DNA of 64,000 bases from contig JAUKTV010000004.1 of NCBI GenBank assembly GCA_030549205.1, positions 1,426,001 through 1,490,000 of the forward strand. The letters run 5' to 3'. The DNA is from Apiosordaria backusii. Taxonomy: Eukaryota; Ascomycota; Sordariomycetes; Sordariales; Lasiosphaeriaceae. The position numbers and the translations under genes were made by a program. Shown one piece after another: positions 33,796-44,884 of this stretch. Each line of letters begins with the position of its first letter. Position 1 is the stretch's first letter. The notes under the pieces were generated by a model that saw only the letters and a list, made by a program, of their open reading frames with translations, was not told the origin of the DNA and made no database searches.

Positions 33796-34247
33796 GCGGG
33801 TTGTCTTGGAGCATTCGAAGCTGCAGTGGCGATCGCTTGTGCTTCCAGCCAGATTTCTGTTCATATACACAATTACCAGGTGCTGAGAAATCCGTGGCAT
33901 TGTCTTTATGTGAGACAATTGTATATAGTACCACAATAATGCACTTGGTCTTCTCGTATCTACCTATTCTCCAAGTAGTTCCCTCAAGTAAGACAAATAT
34001 GATCCTGAATATAGTCATCCACTTTGGAGCCTGGTTGACCTCCCCCTGTCTTTCCAAACGCCAAAACCACCTGCAAGCAGCCAACAGCAACTGCTGTTCA
34101 GGAAATCCGCTTGCTGGCGCATCTTGGGCCTCATCAAGAGATGTCTATGGTTGTTTTTGGCGAAGCCAGCATGTACGCAACCCAATGCAGTACCTGAGTC
34201 AGGGGAGCTACTTGATGCATGTTTTTCCGACATACCTAACCAATAAA
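33796..34247. other. Intergenic up to transposon target site
   Basis: 3' flank of the arabinanase gene. Bases 34240-34247 (CCAATAAA) are the left copy of the transposon's target duplication. No gene. Confidence 0.5.
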
Positions 34248-34320
34248 GAGAATTGCTAGGTGCGCATTACCCTTTTTACTACATGCGCATTACCCCCTAC
34301 AATATATGGCCTTTGAAATT
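34248..34320 (+). repeat. Left terminal inverted repeat
   Basis: Begins GAGAATTGCTAGGTGCGC. It contains the 12-bp word TGCGCATTACCC twice, 24 bp apart, and ends near ATATATGGCC. The first 30 bases match the right end perfectly after reverse complement; the few differences just beyond are A here against G in the right copy. Confidence 0.85.
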
Positions 34321-37300
34321 AACATGACATTTCCTAAGACTTTTTCCTATTACAATTACTATCAATAATTACAATTGTCACTGCACTGCATTTTCTTCTA
34401 TACAAAGTCCTATATAAATCAATGTTTATAAATGCTGAAATTAAATTATAATATTAAAACGATTCTATTGCTTATAAACCAATACACTATATAAACTGCT
34501 AACTAAATTGCTAGCTAAACTATCTATATTCTTACCTTAACTAAAAAGCTTAAAAAATGTATTTTCTAAACCTTTAATATTTAGATCCTATTTTTTAAAT
34601 ACCTTCTTTTATATTTAAAAGTAAACTAAAGGCCTCCTTTATTTATACTATAAGCCAGACCTGCCTACTAGATTAAGTAACTATAGTACTTTGCTTTTAC
34701 CGTTTTTTCTACCTTTGCTTTTTCCGTTAATTATTAAGCCAGTTACCGAAGGTAATAAATATCGGTCAGTACCAGTATTTAAGTAACTATAAGGTTTATC
34801 GAAGTAGCTTTAAGAAAGTAAGTACTTTAAAAAAAGGTAATTATATAGGAATTAGCTTAAAGGCTAGTTTAAAGGTAGTATCTTTCTTATACTATAAAAG
34901 CTTATATTAAATAGAGGATTTAAATTAAAGGACGTTACTTTTTAAAGAGCCAAGCTTAGTCTTCTTTACCGGTACTTTCTTTGGCTTTTTAGTAGGTATT
35001 TTAGTTAGTATTTTCTTTAAAGCTTTTTACTTAACCGACGCTTTTTAAACTTCTTTACCGGTAGGCATTCCTTAACTGCTATTCTTTAGCCGGCCTTTTA
35101 GGACTGCTTTATAGGGATTTTTATACTTAATATAAGGATCTATTTTATCCTATTATAAAAGCGTTAAGTTAGCAATTAATATCTAAATAGAATAAAAAAA
35201 GGCCTATTTACTAGTCTTTTTCCTAGTATATAAAATGAATTAAAATATTCTAGTATTAATTCTTCCTCTTTAAGTAACGAAATATAAATATTATAGCTAT
35301 AGGGTATACTATATTAACGTTTAACTATATACTTATTATTACAATCTCCTAAAGCTTTCTTTAATAGCTTATTGCTAACTGGTATTAAGGCTTTAGTAAT
35401 AAGATATTGCTTATTAAGCAATTTAAGCCTAATAAAGGAAAGGTTTTAAATAATATAATAAAAATACTAGTTATTTAAATAATCTTACTAAGTTCTTATT
35501 TGCTAATTAGTATAAAGTTTTAAAAGCCGTTAAAGTTAGTTAGATACCATTTCCTATATATAGTTTATAACCTTTAGAATATCTCTTCGACCGGTAAGCA
35601 AATAGCTTTTAATAGCAGCATTTGCTAACTTTATAGGTAAGGTTGTCGTTATACTTCGATTCTAATATCTCTTTATAAAGCAATATACTTAGCATTCCTT
35701 TAAAGGTATCTATTACTTTTAAATATAAACCAAAGTTCTATTTTACTTAGTAAATAGCTTATAAATAGCATTCTATACTACTTAAAATTAGTTTTAAATC
35801 TTAACTTAAAGTAGGGTTTTAAACTAAACTAGAAAACTATAGTAGTTATAGAGCCACTTTTTAAAAATAAAGCTATTATTTTTACCGCTAATATACTAAA
35901 AGAAAATAATACAGAAGTGATAGTTTTAATAATCTAAGGTTTACTCAATACCTTATACTATACTACTTTTATTATTTTAATCCTTTTTAATATTACTGTT
36001 ATCTTCTTCATTGTCTTAATTCCTATCTTTTTACTTACCAATCCACTTTTCCCTAGCCTTAAAAAGGACTTTAAAAGTAATATAGTAAATACAGATTTAT
36101 TATTAAACATTAGGAAAAACCTCTACTATAGCTACTTACATCTCTTTTTATTAGTCTATAATAATAATCTCTAAGTTCTAAACACCAACCTCTTTTAATA
36201 AAGACTTAATAGCTTTAAATAACTAAATAAAGGCTTCCTCTATCTTATTACTATAGAAGTTAAAGAATAAAGAGAGATTACTATTAAAGGAAGTTCTAAT
36301 TATAGTATAAAGAAAAGGAAGGTCCTACTTATTAATACAGTAAGTTAGGTTAATAGAAAGAACCTTATTAAACTGTTTAATATAATAGACTATATTAGGA
36401 TAGTAAAATACTAATGCTTTAAACCAATTCAGGTCTTTAGCTTTCTATTATATACGGTAGTTAACTTTTTCTTTATTAAACTACTTAATAACTATGCCAG
36501 TACCGGTATAACTACTACCTTCCTTTTTACATTTAAAAACCTGGTAATTATAAATGTCTTTTATAAAGATAATAGAGCCTTTAACCTACTTGTAAACTAT
36601 AAATTTAATCTCCTTTAAGCAAATAGCCTAATACTTATCGGTACTTTCGATAACTTCTTTTTCGGTAATAGTAAGCTTTCAATATTATAGATAAATATAA
36701 AGGTCAGAAAATAGCTTATAATTATAAATCTAGTACTTAAGCTTTTTATAGTTATTAAAAATCTAACCCTCTAAGGTCCTTACTACTACTTCCTTTTATT
36801 TATAACTATATTTATATAAAAGGAAGATATAGAAACCAGTCCTTTAAAATAGTCTAACATTACTATAGTAGTTATAAGTAATATTATATTAAATATAGTC
36901 TTATTAAAGGCCTTGCCTATTATACCTATTCTATTTAATAATAGTAAAGCCGTACTGCTTAATAAATAGATTTAAGTTATTGCAAAGCTTTTATATATTT
37001 AGCGTAGGAACTTTAAAACCAAAGTAGTCAGAAAGGTTTGTAATAATATAGTCTTTAGCTTCTTCAGGTAGTTACTTAAGGCCTTTAGAATCTATCGTTT
37101 AAATTACTTCTTTACCGTCAGAATTATAGAATAAAGGCATAATAAGCGTACTTATAGCCTTGCATACATTTTTCTAGCCTATTAGTAATGGAATTTATAG
37201 AAGTAGCTATATTCGAGCAAGGTTATAATAGGAAGAAAAAGCTATTGTAGCGATAAAATCCGTACTAAAGGTTGAATTGCAAGTAAGTGGGCCTTTGGAA

Positions 37301-37342
37301 GTAGTGTGGCCGGTAGGAGCAAGTGGTTGATAATAAAGTTCA

Positions 37343-37427
37343 AATTTCAGGGGCCATATATAACCCTAACCCCTATGGAGGGTAATGCGCACGTAGCAAA
37401 AAGGGTAATGCGCACCTAGCAATTCTC
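37343..37427 (-). repeat. Right terminal inverted repeat
   Basis: Reverse complement of the left end, including both TGCGCATTACCC words and the inner ATATATGGCC word, with about 12-14 extra bases between them (containing AACCCTAACCCC). The doubled word near the tip is a plausible transposase-binding site. Confidence 0.85.
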
Positions 37428-37435
37428 CCAATAAA

Positions 37436-39290
37436 ACACCTATTTGTTGGATGTGCCAGCACTACCTGCCTACATTAGTTGGTAAAACATATTGTGGCAA
37501 AAGCTCCAGGGAGACGGGGAGATAGAATAAGTAGTTTGTTGACCGAGGCTTCTAGTGTTACCATTTCTACTTGTAACAGGTGAGGTGGCACATTCATGGT
37601 CAACAAAATACAGGAAGGCGGGCTCAACCTCTGGCTAAACCGCCGGGAAATGCGCATTCTACGGTCATTCATTCAGCCATCTTACCTCATTGCTACGTTG
37701 TCAAATATTTTACTTAAAAGTTGAGTTTAAAGTACTTTCGAAGATGCAAACGGCATCACGTTATTTGCCAGCTTGTAAATTCCTGATTCACAACATAAGA
37801 TGTATTCGGGTTTTCTCGGGAACTCACAATACCCACCTACCTAACTATGGCTATTGGCAGAGCTTTCAAAGTGGCCAAGTCTGATGCATCAACTTGTTGA
37901 AAACAAGAACAAGGTGGTATCAGACTTCATCTCGTGGTCTCGAAATTTCAGTCCGAGCCCCACAAGTAAGGGATACGGTCATGGACTCGACAGCCTAGGT
38001 CTTGATTTGACACTGCCCTCGGGAATACGACCTTCGGCATGTGATGGAACATCCTCGATGCCAAAGTCCACCGCAAAATGCATGTCCCCTAGGGTTAGAG
38101 TTTGTTTGGTCTGACTGATGGCATTTCACCCTCTATGTCAGAAGAAAATGTTGCGATCTCGTTGCTCGATGTTGTCATCGCAATGGCTTTATGGCCAACC
38201 TCAATGATAAACATGATTCAGTAGATATCTATCTACCAAGCCCTTCGATCTAGGATGACAAGGCCTAGTAGCCTCTATTGCGGGGGTTGTTACATCGTTT
38301 TCTCTCTTCCCCTTGTCCAGGCCAGAAGCACGCACAGCATGTGGTCTAATTGCCACCACTGAAGCTTGCCACACAACTTTCTCGTTGCCAGAAACTTGGA
38401 CAATGAAACGCCCCAGGTCCTTAGTCTGTATGTTAAAGTACCTGAGGTTGCAATCACATAAGCCGCTCGAAACACATGAGTAGCACCGTACCAGGTTGCA
38501 ACGACTCTTGGCTTTCACATGAAGACATCGTCAGATGAATCCAAAGATTCGCTGTTGCATGCCTCGGTGGACATTCCTTCCTTTGACAAACGGGCAGTCA
38601 CAATGTATTATCCCGGTGTCTGACCGAGTCCGTGATTCGCTAAGCGCCAACTGCCCCGACCCGGATGTAACCCCTTAGACAGACATTCCTGCGCGGCACC
38701 ACTTACAAGACTTCAAAGCAGACAGGACCCCGGTTTGCTCCAGTTTCCCCGCAAAGCGCCAGAGGAGCTTTGCGGGGAGGGATCGCCGCGTCGAGGAAAA
38801 TCCGGGGTAAAGCCTGCTGATCTGGGGACCCGTCTGTCAGATGCAACCATACCCGATGAGAGTTGGAGGGAGGGTAGATCGAGTAACAGCCGAAGCTAAC
38901 AGGCAGATCTGAGAGGACGCAACGGACACACCCGACTTGCAGGAGTAGCTTGTTGACTCCTCAATAGGGCGAGGTGCATCTGGGCTCGTGCTCATTGGCT
39001 GTGACATTGGCTGCACTGCCAGCATACCTTAGGTATACGAAGGTGTCAAAGTCATGGTCCTTGTTACGTTGACATGGCCCAAGTTGTAATCGACAGCAGG
39101 TGGTAATGGGCAGGATGAATAGTTCTGGACGCTCCTGACAAGAAAGACCAGAAAAGCATAAATAACGCCTTCATCCCCCTCTCTGTACGCTCTATCCTCT
39201 CCAGCATCAGCCACTCAAGCATTCAACTTTCTACCACTCAGACCAAACAAACCAAACAACCACCCCCCAACCCTCAACCAAACCGCAAAC
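37436..39290. other. Intergenic, 1.9 kb
   Basis: No gene supported between the transposon and the CFEM gene. Open frames of 60-105 codons lack domains. A CATAAATAAC element near 39158 may be the TATA box of the CFEM gene, about 130 bp before its ATG. Confidence 0.5.
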
Positions 39291-39662
39291 ATGCAGTTCT
39301 CCACTCTTTTCGTCACCGCCCTCGCCGCCGTTGCCACCGCCAGCCCGGCTCTCCGTCGCCGCCAGGCTGACTGCCCTGAGGTCGATGCCGTTCCCGCCTG
39401 CGGCGTACGTTCCCATCATACTCTTTATTTTCCCTCACTAGACTTTTACCCGTGTCTCTAACGAAATTGACAGCTTCAATGCATCTACACCGCCGCTGAG
39501 GGCCTCGGCTGCCCTGACAACACCGACTATGCCTGCATGTGCGGACAGTGGGATGCCCTCCGCTCCAGCGCCGCCGGCTGCGTCATCTCCAGTTGTGGTC
39601 TCGCGAACGCCATCACCGTCTTGAACGCCGTCCAGGCTGTTTGCGATGCTTGCGTTGCCTAA
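39291..39662 (+). CDS. Small secreted CFEM-domain protein
   Basis: Two exons, 39291-39404 and 39474-39662, give 100 residues; intron 69 nt with GTACGT donor, CTAAC branch and CAG acceptor. A signal peptide (MQFSTLFVTALAAVATAS) and probable dibasic processing site (RRRQ) precede a CFEM domain, a fungus-specific fold with eight paired cysteines; ten cysteines are present here. The spacing around DYACMCGQWDALRSSAAGC, with the Asp before the CxC pair, fits the haem-binding Asp of CFEM proteins. No GPI-type hydrophobic tail follows, so it is probably released. Roles in the family include haem uptake, adhesion and host interaction; which applies is unknown. Confidence 0.88.
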
Positions 39663-39889
39663 GTTGGTTACCTATTTACCTGCCAGGCTACATGTAGTAG
39701 CTATGCTTGGGACTGGGGTGAGACGATCAATCTTTCAACAAGGTGAAGTGTTCACAAGAGAGAAATTGGGGGGTTCAATAAGTTGTACATATGATCAATC
39801 TCCATGCCTGCCACTTCGTCAAAAAGTAGCTTCTCGCTTCATGTCAGTGTCTGTGCCAGTGATTGACAATTCTAATGCGCCCTTTCCCC

Positions 39890-41122
39890 TCAAGCATGCT
39901 CGGGTCTCGCAGGTGTCCGACCCAGAGCTTCTAACATCTTGATGATCTTTGGATTTCTCATCTCGTGCTCCGTATGATTCAGAAACGCACTTGACACCGG
40001 CGCATATCTCTCATCGTTGCTCCACGTCTCAAGCAGCCATGCTGCAGCCATCTCCATGCCATCATCTCGCCCATTGTTGTATTCTCTGTGCCAAAGCTGG
40101 GGTATCCAGCTTCCCCAGTACCCTCCAGCAGCGTCCTCGAGTAGGAAGTAACTGCCGCTGGGGGAAAAAGGCCAGTAGGTTTCGATGGGTGATCGCGGCA
40201 ACTTATTAGGGTTGTCTGCCCTTTCTTTGGGAGTTTTTCCAGCTGTCTTGTTCAAGAAGGTCGTCATTCGAACCTGGCAAAAGTCAATGATCACGATACT
40301 GTCGTCCTCTTTGATCATGACATTGCGTGGTTCTAGGTCCTCGTGCTTCAACCCAACCTCCCACCAAAGCAAGACCTCAGCCTCGATGAGTTGCTTAAGC
40401 ACGTATAGTCGCTTTGGCTCGGCTGGAAGGAGCTCATAGTCTAGCTTATGAGAGTCGGAGGCTTTGGCTCTGTTGATCTTGGCTTCCATGGACTCGCCCT
40501 CAATGAACTCCATCAAGATCATCCGTACCCAACGCTGCTCTGGCTGGCCCTCCGGATGCCCTTCAGAGACAGGTACATCCAGGGGAAATGTCCAACAACC
40601 GTAAAACCTGGGTATCAGCTTGCCTGAGAGGGCTTCGTGCGGTGTCATGATTTCATAAGCACCAGCTTCGATGGAATAGTCGGAATCGGCGCGAATCATC
40701 CCGTCGATGTCGGTGTAGTCCTCCGTTGGTCCCGACTCGGGAAGCACCATGTAATCGACACCATCGTAAATCTTGGCAAGCAAAAGCGGAGGCTGGTCCA
40801 GATTGTCGGATGAAAGATCCAAGTCAAATTGGCCAACCACAATGTGGGCACCCGGCGGATCTACTCCAAGTCGCCGCTGGGTCTTGTCTTCAACGATAGT
40901 GAAAGTGTGTAGCTCCGGATTTGGATCAGAAACATCGTCAAAGGGAGGATTTGCAATGGCGAATGCAATGCGGTCCTCGTGGCTCCAGAGTTCGACCCTT
41001 TCATGTTCCTCTCGAGGATAAGCGCTGTAGCAAAGTCCAAATGGGAGAGGCGGGACATGAGCTCTGAGTTCCAACACAGCTCCTTTCTGGTATGGAGAAT
41101 TCTGATCGTAGGTCGATGCCAT
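39890..41122 (-). CDS. Kinase-fold (APH/ELK-like) protein
   Basis: A single exon of 410 codons. Around residues 110-190 a beta-strand with Lys (LLAKIYDG) and a Glu-bearing helix (IEAGAYEIMTPHEAL) match the N-lobe of kinase-like folds; IPRFYGCWTF and VRMILMEFIEGESM form the hinge region. The catalytic loop is LKHEDLEPRNVMI, with His, Asp and Asn in the expected positions, and the metal site is IIDFCQ (DFC in place of DFG). Such proteins are abundant in fungi and are often annotated as aminoglycoside-phosphotransferase- or protein-kinase-like; substrates are not known. The aromatic, Trp-rich C-terminal part is specific to this type. No membrane segment is seen. Confidence 0.82.
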   Translation of the reverse strand: MASTYDQNSPYQKGAVLELRAHVPPLPFGLCYSAYPREEHERVELWSHEDRIAFAIANPPFDDVSDPNPELHTFTIVEDKTQRRLGVDPPGAHIVVGQFDLDLSSDNLDQPPLLLAKIYDGVDYMVLPESGPTEDYTDIDGMIRADSDYSIEAGAYEIMTPHEALSGKLIPRFYGCWTFPLDVPVSEGHPEGQPEQRWVRMILMEFIEGESMEAKINRAKASDSHKLDYELLPAEPKRLYVLKQLIEAEVLLWWEVGLKHEDLEPRNVMIKEDDSIVIIDFCQVRMTTFLNKTAGKTPKERADNPNKLPRSPIETYWPFSPSGSYFLLEDAAGGYWGSWIPQLWHREYNNGRDDGMEMAAAWLLETWSNDERYAPVSSAFLNHTEHEMRNPKIIKMLEALGRTPARPEHA

Positions 41123-41413
41123 GGTTCTGGCTTATGGTCGCGTCTGAAAATGTGGTGTGTTTTGGGGATGCTTGCTCGGTACTAGCCAGCTGCCTCAAAC
41201 TCGAAACACCTTGCTGCAGATGCACGAAAGTGGGGCTCTTGGCGACGGGACCATGAACCAACTGGCCCCCCAATAAAGTTGATCTCAAAGTTGAAACCTT
41301 GTCACGTCGTCTAGTTGTGGGTGGCGTGCTGCAAGAGGTACATCTGGCACAGTGCATGCTGTCTTATTTATCGTCTCACCGCCAGCCTGAATACCATAGT
41401 GGGAATTTGAGCC

Positions 41414-41912
41414 GTCACGTAGAGTCTACCCCGTCAAACAGAGTCTACAGGGTCAAACAGAGTCTACAGGCCAGGCCCACTTACACCCACTGAAGCCGTA
41501 GGGGGGCACCTGCCGTATACCCCCTATATGGTTCCTTCTTCCCGCCCCGGGCTCGTTCAATTGCTCAGTGGCCCAGTGGCCGACCCTGCCGTCCACCCAG
41601 TAAGTCTTCCACCGTTCAACAGGCCTGTGTTCAATCCCGGTTACGTCCCACTGACCTTCTTCTTTTCTAGCGCTTCCAACCAGTGGTCTTCCACTGGCCT
41701 ACCCACTGGCCTACCCACTGGCCTATCCACTGGCCCAGTTGACAGTGGAATTGAACAGCGGCCAGCTCAGTGGGAGACCACTGGGCTGGCCACTGTGATT
41801 TTTGATCAATATAGGCCCTGGGGTGTAGACTCTGTTTGACCTGTAGACTCTGTTGACTTAATTGAATCAATTTGATATGCAGACACAATTTGACTATACA
41901 GACACAATTCAA
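41414..41912. mobile_element. Iteron-bounded tRNA-like short element A
   Basis: The left end is three tandem 19-bp units (41414-41470), the last two identical: GTCAAACAGAGTCTACAGG. The right end has two units in inverted orientation (41824-41857), then further degenerate units to about 41912. Between them are Pol III-like internal promoter words: an A-box-like GTGGCCCAGTGG near 41567-41580 and a B-box GTTCAATCC at 41629-41637. The centre also has a 12-bp minisatellite. This resembles a tRNA-derived SINE caught between inverted iteron arrays. No target duplication was found, so the boundaries are approximate. Confidence 0.5.
41691..41738 (+). repeat. 12-bp tandem repeat, four copies
   Basis: CCACTGGCCTAC occurs twice exactly, then with one and with three changes. 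It lies inside the tRNA-like element A. Confidence 0.9.
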
Positions 41913-42586
41913 CTGGGCCCACACCCGCTGTGGTATCTGGGTAGGTACATGGCCGCTCATGAGCACCTACTCAGATGGCCTCAGCACTTCAGCCAGAAAG
42001 CTCAAGGAATCGAACTATTAATATCCCGTTTTAAGCCCGTCAAATACGTAGTTTCTGGGCCCAATGGGAAACCGAAACTAAATTAAGTAGATACTTATCA
42101 CATGGAGCTAGTTTCCCGTCATCGTGCGTAGATACATCCATTTTACCACCACAAGCTCAAACTGTTGACCACCTTCCACACCTGATGGTAGCCAACAAAG
42201 CCCGGGCAGACCTAGGTCCCCCCAATTTCCTAGGTATCAGATCATCTCCAATCTTGGTGCTATTCATAGCTGGCTATTGGCCATTCGACTGTGCCACGCT
42301 CTGAAGTTCCAATGGCGTAGAAGAGATCATGAATCCGTGAAACAGAGGCTTGGCCGGAGGCCGTGAAAAATGTACAAAATGATCCGTTTCCCCTTACCTA
42401 TGCCGGATGAAGTTTTGGTGACAACTTGCAGATACTGCAGCTCTTTTCTCTTCACTTCAAGTTAATAGCAACCTTGGCATCTAAGGTACCTATCTCTATC
42501 TTTCACTTTCTTGACCGCGACATACGTACGTACGTCTTAGCTATCAAATTCCCGGAGTCTGAGCCCCCAACAAAAGGTCAATCGAA

Positions 42587-44053
42587 ATGTCCGGAAACTC
42601 ATCCAAACGCCCCAGCCCTTCTGCGTCAAGGGCTCCCTCACCGAAAGCCACACCTCCCGAAGCACTGTCCCGTCGAGAAACAGCCTCACGAGCACCCTCA
42701 TCTGAGCGATCCTCCACACCAAGCACCACCAACGAATCTATTTTTGATTGCCTTTTCCAGCCTCTGCCTGCCTTGAAGGCAGTGGATAACTGGTTACCGG
42801 CATCATCAACATCATGGTCAAACGCCAAGACAGAGGCAACCTGTCCTTCGGCTTATTGGGATGAAGTTAGCATCGACTATTACGTGGAGAAGGCAGATAA
42901 GAAGCTTCAAAGCGTTAGTGTCAGGCAGGCCCTGAAATCTATCGCGAATCCCATTCTTGACCCTCTCATGCGAAAGAGAGTTGAAGCCGACGTCGTTCGC
43001 TATGGCAACGAAGTGTTGGTGTACCAGGTCAACTGAGCACTGGACATGATTTACCCCGACATGATCGAATCTTTGACCGAATATGAAGTCAACAAATATC
43101 GCCCTGACAAGGTATGGAAGAAGGCTGCTCCCAAACCAGGGGAAGAAAAGCACCTTTTTGCCATGATCGAATCGAAGTCCAGCCAATCACTCAAGTTGGA
43201 AGAGTTCGAGCGACCTCGGCGCCTTAACGGAAAGGTCTTCATAGATTCAGCAGGGAAGCAACAAAAGGAGGAAGTGGAATCTCGCGAAGCAAAACTCGAA
43301 GAAATCAAAGATGTTGATAATTCAAGAAAGACGTGGTTCGATGGGCGATACAACAGAAAGCTCATGGCACAGTTGTCAAAGTACGCTAGAGAGGCGAATT
43401 TCAACACCAACTACGCTGGGCTCTTCGATTCCAACCATCTCTTTCTGACAGTCTACAGCACCACGGACCACTATGCCATCAGGGGAACAATCGTACCCTG
43501 CGATAGCAAGAATGCGCGGAAAGCACTCCTCGGCTGGCTGATCGAGGCTTGGGAGGCAGAATGCGACGGTAAAAACAGGGTGTCACCACGACACATGGAA
43601 GACGGCGCGGCTAGCCGCGCTTCGAGATCGAAAGCTGCTGCATCCTCTGAATCCGCTCCTAGCACCAATCTTTCGGCCGGCCAGGGTCCTTCTGGGACAG
43701 GTGGACTCAATGAAGTCAGGTTTGCTATCAGAGAAAGAAGCACTAGTCCCGAGAGTAAGACCGGGCAACAGACAAACAAGCCCCAAACCACTACTAGCAC
43801 CAATCCATCGAGCGCTCAGTCGTCTATCACTCCATCAGATGAAAAGAAGCCAGCAACACGCCCCACTGCCCAACCGGAGAAAAAGACCTCCCAGCCGCCG
43901 AAACCCTCAGACAGCTCCTCCTCTTCTCTCTCAAGCTCCACCCGAGTGACTTCAAACCCTGCTGTCCAGAAGTCCAACCCCCGAAAACCCAGGCTTGATC
44001 CAAGGACCAAGCAGCCCATGCGTGACAAGAATAACAATGTGATCTATGAGTAG
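42587..44053 (+). pseudogene. Unknown gene with in-frame TGA, nuclease-like middle domain
   Basis: One frame of 489 codons is closed only by a TGA at 43034-43036 (codon 150); both sides read as normal protein in the same frame, from SIFDCLFQPLPALKAVDNWL before it to MIYPDMIESLTEYEVNKYRP after it. A CGA-to-TGA change (Arg) is the simplest origin. No good intron removes the stop. The N-terminal 60 residues and the last 150 are Ser/Pro/Lys-rich and disordered. The middle has an LFAMIESKSS strand followed by helices, which recalls the E-x-K part of PD-(D/E)xK nucleases; this is a weak match. Stop-codon readthrough or a sequencing error would also fit, so the gene may still work. Confidence 0.6.
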
Positions 44054-44433
44054 AGTGCGACCTGCATAGATCCCTTGTTGATTTCTTTGCCGAGGAAAGG
44101 GCCTCTGCCATGTACCCAGAATGACAATCAATCCATGAGGTGGGCGTGCAAGGAAGGCAGATAGGTAGGTAAGTATGAGCGTGGAAAGCCGAGGTAGGTA
44201 GGCGAGGAGTTTGGAGTTGGAGGTTTGGGCACTGTTTTCAGATTTGCATTTTGAATAGTAGAAGCTATGTTCATCATTTATTCAAGCAAAGAATCGTTCC
44301 TATGCCCTGACCGAAATACTTTAAACTGCCATGTCGAGGGTATCTATACTAACCACCACAGCGGGGCAATACTGGGAGCGAACCTGAGGTCCAGGCCTGG
44401 ACCTGACGCTCTACAAAATCCGAAAGTCCCAGT

Positions 44434-44884
44434 CGAACATCATGTCCACCACGAACATCATGTCCACGCTCCAGTGGCCCCGCAACAAGGATGGCTCTGA
44501 GGGCCCTGATTGGCCCAGAGCCTGGAACCAAGGCTTCCTATTGGCCGGTTCAATTACACTGCAATAGTGGTCAAAAATGGGGATGCAACTGCAAGACGGC
44601 CTTGCAATTGAACGACTACCACAGCCAGGAATTGAACCCTGGCCTCGCGATAAGAAGGATATCCGTGACCTACCACTTGGTAGGCTGGCCACTTGACCAC
44701 CTGGCCACTCGGCCAATCACAGATTTGATTGGTGTGGCCCTGCCGGTCGTAGGCTTGATATATTGAAGCTCACGGCAGGAGCCTTCAAGTGGAAAGAGCC
44801 TTGGTCTGGCCGGCCAGTAGCTGTGGGGCCTGGAGAGGCTGTTCGACGTGGACATGATGTTTGAACTGGACATAAGGTTCAACG
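44434..44884. mobile_element. Iteron-bounded tRNA-like short element B
   Basis: The left end has two tandem 18-bp units, CGAACATCATGTCCACCA and a near copy (44434-44469). The right end (44841-44884) has the same word in inverted orientation (GTGGACATGATGTTTGAAC) plus a degenerate second unit. Inside, on the minus strand, is a tRNA-like module described separately. The arrangement equals that of element A 3 kb away, and the units share TCAAACA followed by GTCYAC. No target duplication was found, so the ends are approximate. Confidence 0.5.
44618..44713 (-). ncRNA. tRNA-like module (SINE-type Pol III promoter)
   Basis: On the minus strand: A-box-like TGGCCAGGTGGTCAAGTGG, a hairpin CCTACCAAGTGGTAGG where the anticodon arm would be, and a perfect T arm, CCAGG-GTTCAATT-CCTGG, holding the B box. 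The spacing is that of a Ser/Leu-type tRNA with a long variable arm, but acceptor-stem pairing is not evident. It is more likely a tRNA-derived SINE head or decayed tRNA than a working tRNA. Confidence 0.5.

Larger units (their letters stand above)
34248..37427. mobile_element. Dead DNA transposon with TIRs and 8-bp TSD, RIP-like
   Basis: A 3,180-bp element. Its ends are inverted copies of each other and it is flanked by perfect 8-bp direct repeats, CCAATAAA, at 34240-34247 and 37428-37435. The interior is extremely AT-rich, full of TTTA/TAAA runs, and has no open frame of 60 codons on either strand. This is the look of RIP, the premeiotic C-to-T mutation of repeats in ascomycetes. The 8-bp duplication fits hAT-like transposons; the long inverted repeats would also fit MULE-like ones (usually 9 bp), so the superfamily is left open. 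Confidence 0.85.
41123..42586. other. Intergenic with tRNA-like element A
   Basis: Apart from the element at about 41414-41912, no gene is supported. The segment 42100-42586 is the upstream region of the next gene and includes the short repeat ACGTACGTACGT near 42523. Confidence 0.5.

Noticed and set aside
41414..41912. Spaced short repeats that could suggest a CRISPR-like array
   Set aside because: Units are contiguous or inverted with no equal-length unique spacers, and this is a eukaryotic genome.
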